Shown: piece after piece, positions 59,967-64,000 of the stretch
How positions within the stretch are numbered: the stretch's first letter is position 1
Layout of the letters: each line of letters begins with the position of its first letter
Source of the DNA: Marasmitruncus massiliensis
Lineage (GTDB): Bacteria > Bacillota > Clostridia > Oscillospirales > Ruminococcaceae
DNA: 64,000 bases
Assembly: GCF_900186535.1 (NCBI RefSeq)
Contig: NZ_FYDE01000004.1
Span: forward strand, 744,001-808,000
Direction: 5' to 3'
Made by a program: the position numbers and the translations under genes
The notes under the pieces: generated by a model
The model's input: only the letters and a program-made list of their open reading frames with translations
Database searches by the model: none
Told to the model about the DNA's origin: nothing

Positions 59967-60953
59967 ATGATGTATGTGGAATATGGCAGCCCGCTGAATG
60001 GTCGCCGCCTTTTGGAAACGGTGGCGTTTCTGAACCGCAGCGGACTGGATTGTGAGATGGGAATCGAATTTTCCGTGAACTTGCTGGAGGACGGGAAAAT
60101 TGTCGCCTCCGGTTCCATGCAGGACAATGTACTGAAATGCATTGCAGTTTCTAAGGACTGTCAGGGGGAAGGGCTTGCTGCGAAAATAGTCAGTGAACTG
60201 AAACTGGAAGCGGCGCTGCAGGGGAAAACACATTTATTCCTGTATACGAAACCGGAGAACAGGAGCCTGTTCGATGCGCTGGGTTTTTACAAAGTGGCGC
60301 AGACAGAGCATATTCTGCTGATGGAGGACCTTAAAAACGGCGTAGCGCAGTTTGTATCAAAAATCCCAAAGGCAAAAGCACAACCCGTCGGGGCGATTGT
60401 CATGAACTGCAATCCATTTACGAACGGGCATCTCGATCTGATTGCGAACGCGGCGGCGGAATGCGGATTTCTTTATATTTTTGTGGTATCGGAAGAAAAA
60501 AGCTTTTTTTCTGCGCAGGACAGGCTGAGGCTGGTAAAGGAAGGGACGGCGCATCTGCCGAATGTGGCCGTGCAGCCGACCGGAGAGTATCTGATTTCGT
60601 CGGCTACTTTCCCAGTTTATTTTATCAAAGAAAAAGACCGTGCCGCGGAGTTTAACAGCGCGCTCGATCTGACGGTTTTTGCGGAATGCTTTGCCGGACC
60701 GCTTGGCATCACCCGGCGTTATGTTGGGTGCGAGCCTTTCTGCCCGGTGACCCGCCGCTATAACCGGCAGATGCAGCGCCTTTTGCCGGAGCATGGAATC
60801 ACGGTTATTGAGCGTCCGCGATTCTCAATCGGCGGCGAGGCGGTAAGTGCAAGCCGTGTGCGGCGGCTTTTTGCCGAAGGGCGTTTTGAGGAACTGCGGC
60901 CGCTGGTGCCGGAAGTGACCTATTGGTATTTAATGGAGGTGTCCGCAAAATGA
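59967..60953 (+). CDS. citC: Citrate lyase ligase
   Basis: A 328-residue CitC ([citrate (pro-3S)-lyase] ligase), which acetylates the prosthetic group of CitD using acetate and ATP. The N-terminal part (to about residue 125) is GNAT-like (DCQGEGLAAKIVSEL), and the C-terminal part is a nucleotidyltransferase with the CNPFTNGHLDLI motif (HxGH type). It overlaps the next gene by 4 bases. In many operons citC precedes citD; here it follows citF. Confidence 0.92.
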   Translation: MMYVEYGSPLNGRRLLETVAFLNRSGLDCEMGIEFSVNLLEDGKIVASGSMQDNVLKCIAVSKDCQGEGLAAKIVSELKLEAALQGKTHLFLYTKPENRSLFDALGFYKVAQTEHILLMEDLKNGVAQFVSKIPKAKAQPVGAIVMNCNPFTNGHLDLIANAAAECGFLYIFVVSEEKSFFSAQDRLRLVKEGTAHLPNVAVQPTGEYLISSATFPVYFIKEKDRAAEFNSALDLTVFAECFAGPLGITRRYVGCEPFCPVTRRYNRQMQRLLPEHGITVIERPRFSIGGEAVSASRVRRLFAEGRFEELRPLVPEVTYWYLMEVSAK

Positions 60954-62335
60954 GCATTTCCGCCATTTCGGCAAGTGAACAGGTCTCCCTGGAAGAAATG
61001 CTGGCGGCAAGGGAACACCGTGTGGACAGACAGCGGGGACTGCTTGCTTGTTTTCCTGGCCCGCTGATTTGTTTCAGTTTAAATATCGCCGGCCCATATA
61101 AAGCCTTTCCGCTGGCACGGAAAGCGTTTGAGGAAGGATGCGGGATGATCCTTTCCGAACTGAATCGAAGGCGGATTTCTGTGGATGTTTCGGAAACAGA
61201 ACACCTGAAAACAGGGGATTGTGCTTACTTTGCCGTCCCTTATGACCCGCTGGCGGTCAAACGCATGCTTTGTGATATAGAAGAAAGCTGTGCGCTTGGC
61301 CGTCTTTTTGATATGGATTTGATAGGCCCGGATGGAATCAAGATTTCCAGGAAAGAGCTTGACCTGCCGGAGAGGGCATGCTTGATCTGCGGCAACCCCT
61401 CAAGCGGCTGTGCCCGCAGCCGCAGGCATCCCGTGGAGGAACTCCAGCGGCGCTCGGTGGAATTGATACAGGATTATTTCTTTACGAAATATGCGGATGA
61501 ACTGTCTTCCGCTGCGGTCAAAGCACTGCTATACGAGGTTTCCGTTACGCCCAAGCCCGGGCTGGTCGACCGCGCGGGCAACGGCGCACACGATGACATG
61601 GACTTCTTTACCTTTCTTGACAGCGTGTCTGCGCTGGCACCGCAGTTTCGCTCGTTTGTCTTGCTGGGATGCAGGAACCATGCCTTGTCCCCGGAAGCAT
61701 TGTTCCGGAAAGCCCAATATCAGGGGCGCCTTGCGGAAGATGCGATGTTTGCGGCAACCAATGGGGTGAATACCCATAAAGGCCTTATATTTTCACTGGG
61801 ACTGCTTTGCGCGGCGGCGGGCTGGCTTTATGCGGAAGAGCTGGAAAAACAGAAAACAGCATGCGACGGGCAGGATACGCGCCGGCAGATTCTCGAACGC
61901 TGCGCCAAACTGGCAGCGTTTTCACTGCCCGATCTGGAATCATCCAAAGGGCGTAATCCTCAAACGCATGGGGAGCAGGTTTTTCGTGACTACGGCGTGC
62001 ATGGAGTCAGGCAACAGGCTGCCGCCGGATTTCCGGACGCCGTTAAACTCGCGCTGCCTCTGCTTGAACATGATCGTCCGGATTATACCGGCTGCCTCGC
62101 ATTGCTTCATCTGATTTCAACCGTTCAGGATACCAACGTGATACATCGGAGAGGCAAAGATGGGCTGGACGCTGTGAAAAACCGTGCAAAAGAACTGCTG
62201 AGCAGGATCAACCCGGATAATTACCTGTGGGAACTTGAAAAGATGGATCGGGATTTTAAAGAACTTTGGGTCAGTCCCGGCGGTTCGGCCGACCTGTTGG
62301 CGATATCTTTTTTTCTTTGCTTTCTTCCTGATTAA
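60950..62335 (+). CDS. citXG: CitX-CitG fusion for citrate lyase prosthetic group
   Basis: A 461-residue fusion. Residues about 1-175 are CitX, the transferase that attaches the prosthetic group to apo-CitD (ICFSLNIAGPYKAFPLARKA, CLICGNPSSGCARSRRHPVEEL). Residues about 185-461 are CitG, which makes triphosphoribosyl-dephospho-CoA (VTPKPGLVDRAGNGAH, ATNGVNTHKGLIFSLG, HGEQVFRDYGVHG). The same fusion is known in several bacteria. It ends the citrate lyase operon; a weak inverted repeat (TAAATGCT...AGCATTTA, about 62333-62381) follows. Confidence 0.92.
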   Translation: MSISAISASEQVSLEEMLAAREHRVDRQRGLLACFPGPLICFSLNIAGPYKAFPLARKAFEEGCGMILSELNRRRISVDVSETEHLKTGDCAYFAVPYDPLAVKRMLCDIEESCALGRLFDMDLIGPDGIKISRKELDLPERACLICGNPSSGCARSRRHPVEELQRRSVELIQDYFFTKYADELSSAAVKALLYEVSVTPKPGLVDRAGNGAHDDMDFFTFLDSVSALAPQFRSFVLLGCRNHALSPEALFRKAQYQGRLAEDAMFAATNGVNTHKGLIFSLGLLCAAAGWLYAEELEKQKTACDGQDTRRQILERCAKLAAFSLPDLESSKGRNPQTHGEQVFRDYGVHGVRQQAAAGFPDAVKLALPLLEHDRPDYTGCLALLHLISTVQDTNVIHRRGKDGLDAVKNRAKELLSRINPDNYLWELEKMDRDFKELWVSPGGSADLLAISFFLCFLPD

Positions 62336-62428
62336 ATGCTTACGACGTTGGCAAGGGCATGTGTCATGTCATAGCATTTAGAATCAGAGTTATAGGTTTT
62401 GCCTATATTTTACATTAAAACAATCAAT

Positions 62429-62457
62429 TTTACACATGGATTGTTATATGCTACAAT
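62429..62457 (+). promoter_or_regulatory. Promoter of the patB-like gene
   Basis: TTTACA (62429-62434) and TACAAT (62452-62457) are 17 bases apart, in an AT-rich region 90 bases before the start codon. No LysR-type site of the kind seen at 57094 is present, so it is probably outside that regulon. Confidence 0.65.
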
Positions 62458-62543
62458 CTGTAAAATGATAAGTTTAAAAAACTTGATAAATATTACTAGA
62501 ACGCTTTGCTGAATTACAGTATTTTACAAAAGGAGGATCATGC

Positions 62544-63722
62544 ATGAAATATAATTTTGATGAAATTGTGGAAAGGCGGAATACAGAAAGCTCCAAATGG
62601 GACAATGTCGGTGCGCGGGTGGGAAATCCGGACGCACTTCCCATGTGGGTTGCCGATACTGATTTCCGCTGCCCACAGCCGGTGGTTGATGCGGTGAAAG
62701 CCAGGGCGGAGCATATGATTTACGGCTATCCCTATGTGACGCCGGAATTTCGCACGGCTACCGTAAACTGGGTAAAAAAGCGCCACGGCTGGGAAATGGA
62801 TCCCGACTGGGTAATGTTTGCGACGGGAATTGTACCCGTTTTCAATACCATGGTGCAGGCCTTTACCGAGCCGGGTGATGAAGTGATCATCCAACGCCCG
62901 GTTTATCATCCGTTCGGGTTTGCAGTCGAGGACAATGACCGCGTCATCAGCGACAGCAGCCTCGTTTACCGGGACGGGCAGTATACCATAGACTTTGAGG
63001 ATTTAGAACGCCGGGCATCCAGCCCCAAGGCGAAACTGTTTTTCCTCTGTAACCCACACAACCCGGTTGGGCGTGTCTGGACGCCGGAAGAACTGCGCCG
63101 CATAGCGGATATCTGTTTGAAGCATCACGTTCTTGTGATCAGTGACGAAATCCACTCCGACCTGATACTTTTCGGGCACCGTCATATACCGGTGGCATCT
63201 TTGGACGAACGGTACCGGATGAACACCGTTACCTGCTATGCGCCGTCCAAAACTTTCAATATCGCGGGCCTGCGGGGCTCCGGAATCGTGGTTCCAAATC
63301 CCGAAATTCGCAAAAAGCTGGAACAGCAGTTCAAGCGCAACCGCAGCATCCAGCAGAATGTGTTTGCCGTACCGGCTTATGTTGCGGCTTATGAACAGTG
63401 TGAGGATTATCTGGAACAGCTTCTGCTTTATCTGGAAAGCAATGTGGATTTCCTGGATGAATTCCTCCGGACGAAAATGCCGAAGATTAAGCTGGTTCGG
63501 CCGGAAGCAACCTATCTGATGTGGCTGGACTGTTCCGAAACCGGGATGTCCGGGGATAGCCTGGCAAACTTCTTTATTCATGAATCCAAAGTGGCTGTCA
63601 GCCGCGGTGATGGCTTTGGCCCCGAGGGTGCGGAGTTTGTCCGCTTAAATATCGGATGCCCGCGTGCAACCCTGGAAAAAGGGCTTGGGCAGATTCTGGA
63701 ACAGTACCGCAAGCGTTTCTAA
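62544..63722 (+). CDS. PatB/MalY-type PLP-dependent aminotransferase or C-S lyase
   Basis: A 392-residue fold-type I PLP enzyme of the MalY/PatB group, often cystathionine beta-lyase. Visible are MWVADTDFRCPQPVVDAV, CNPHNPVGRVWTPEEL, ISDEIHSDL and the PLP-lysine segment APSKTFNIAGLRG, with a C-terminal VRLNIGCPR carrying the substrate Arg. ATG 62544 follows AAAGGAGG. It has its own promoter and is followed by a lipoprotein gene that may belong to an amino-acid transporter, so sulfur amino acid metabolism is plausible. Confidence 0.87.
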   Translation: MKYNFDEIVERRNTESSKWDNVGARVGNPDALPMWVADTDFRCPQPVVDAVKARAEHMIYGYPYVTPEFRTATVNWVKKRHGWEMDPDWVMFATGIVPVFNTMVQAFTEPGDEVIIQRPVYHPFGFAVEDNDRVISDSSLVYRDGQYTIDFEDLERRASSPKAKLFFLCNPHNPVGRVWTPEELRRIADICLKHHVLVISDEIHSDLILFGHRHIPVASLDERYRMNTVTCYAPSKTFNIAGLRGSGIVVPNPEIRKKLEQQFKRNRSIQQNVFAVPAYVAAYEQCEDYLEQLLLYLESNVDFLDEFLRTKMPKIKLVRPEATYLMWLDCSETGMSGDSLANFFIHESKVAVSRGDGFGPEGAEFVRLNIGCPRATLEKGLGQILEQYRKRF

Positions 63723-63732
63723 GTAGTTTATT

Positions 63733-63759
63733 GGCCCGAAGATGACCGTTTTCCGGGCC
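63733..63759 (+). terminator. Hairpin after patB-like gene
   Basis: An inverted repeat GGCCCG...CGGGCC (about 63733-63759) lies 11 bases after the stop. No clear T run follows, so read-through to the lipoprotein gene 37 bases further on is possible. Confidence 0.45.
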
Positions 63760-63795
63760 TTAAATAAACAGAACTGTAAGGAGGTTTCTATTATC

Positions 63796-64000
63796 ATGAG
63801 AAAAATGATTGCATTGGTCTGTGCGTTAGGTCTGGCAGTTTCAGCCGCTGGATGCAGCGGATCGCCCGCGGCAGCCGGCTCCGCCCCGGCTTCTTCTTCC
63901 CAAGTTCCGTCAGAGTCGGCGTCGGAAGCCGTATCTTCGGCACCCTCCGCTGCCGCTTCTTCCGAGGCTTCTTTGCCGGCTGAGGTGGCAAATGTGCCTG
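63796..64000 (+). CDS. Lipoprotein, N-terminal part (truncated by window end)
   Basis: The first 68 codons of a secreted lipoprotein: a hydrophobic signal peptide starting MRKMIALVCALGLAVSAAGC (Cys20), then a linker made almost only of Ala, Ser, Pro and Glu. Nothing of the functional domain is inside the window. Such linkers are common in ABC substrate-binding proteins of this organism (compare 14024 and 47675), so a binding protein is likely but unproven. The ATG follows GGAGGTTTC. Confidence 0.75.
   Translation, partial: MRKMIALVCALGLAVSAAGCSGSPAAAGSAPASSSQVPSESASEAVSSAPSAAASSEASLPAEVANVP

Noticed and set aside
1-64000. CRISPR arrays, tRNA/rRNA genes, transposases, phage genes or attachment sites
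   Set aside because: None recognised on reading both strands; no regular direct repeats, no recombinase or tRNA-like fold was seen.

Overview
The window looks like a Clostridia-type Firmicute chromosome of moderate GC (composition judged by eye, not computed). The reasons are Shine-Dalgarno sites of the AAAGGAGG type, frequent TTG and GTG starts, a NifN-NifB fusion, a homocitrate synthase split into alpha and omega subunits as in Clostridium pasteurianum, and a TRAP-TAXI transporter next to a citrate lyase operon. No tRNA, rRNA, CRISPR array, phage gene or transposase was recognised.

Layout: (1) 1-6.3 kb holds the tail of a nitrogenase cluster: nifE, nifN-B, a [2Fe-2S] ferredoxin, nifV-omega and nifV-alpha. 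The structural genes nifHDK probably lie just upstream. (2) At 6.4-7.0 kb is ubiX, for prenyl-FMN synthesis. (3) From 7.1 to 13.6 kb on the minus strand are two xanthine-dehydrogenase-type molybdenum hydroxylases. (4) From 14.0 to 39.7 kb on the plus strand, 22 closely packed genes form an apparent operon. It encodes a BMP-type nucleoside-like ABC transporter with two binding proteins, an iron alcohol dehydrogenase, a cytosine-deaminase-like enzyme, a homologue of methanogen methenyl-H4MPT cyclohydrolase (Mch), an unrecognised 210-residue protein, an iron-sulfur flavoprotein, a FolB-like aldolase, a UbiD decarboxylase, a third molybdenum hydroxylase, an aldehyde dehydrogenase, two SsnA/AtzB-like aminohydrolases, a PreA-like Fe-S flavoprotein, a YgeY-like M20 hydrolase, a hydantoinase and a D-aminoacylase-like enzyme. 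(5) 39.8-44.4 kb has singletons: a GT8 glycosyltransferase, an SDR dehydrogenase, an M24 peptidase and an AbrB-family membrane protein. (6) 44.5-62.3 kb is a tri/dicarboxylate system: two LysR regulators, a TRAP-TAXI transporter, a minus-strand operon prpD-leuC-leuD-prpD-hydratase, and the citrate lyase operon citDEFC-XG. (7) 62.5-64 kb has a PatB/MalY aminotransferase and the start of a lipoprotein.

How they fit together: regions 2-4 read as an anaerobic catabolic island for nitrogen heterocycles (purine, pterin or a related ring). The steps would be import, hydroxylation by Mo enzymes, deamination, ring opening by several amidohydrolases, and prFMN-dependent decarboxylation. The FolB homologue keeps its catalytic Lys100 but has Gln where the pterin-anchoring Glu74 should be, and the Mch homologue keeps the Arg/Glu pair. 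Both suggest recruitment to a new substrate. The two divergent operons each begin with the same kind of leader: a small hexaloop hairpin that excludes a 17-bp terminator stem. Region 6 looks like one regulon, because three promoters each carry a near-identical 15-bp LysR-type palindrome centred about 65 bases before the predicted start.
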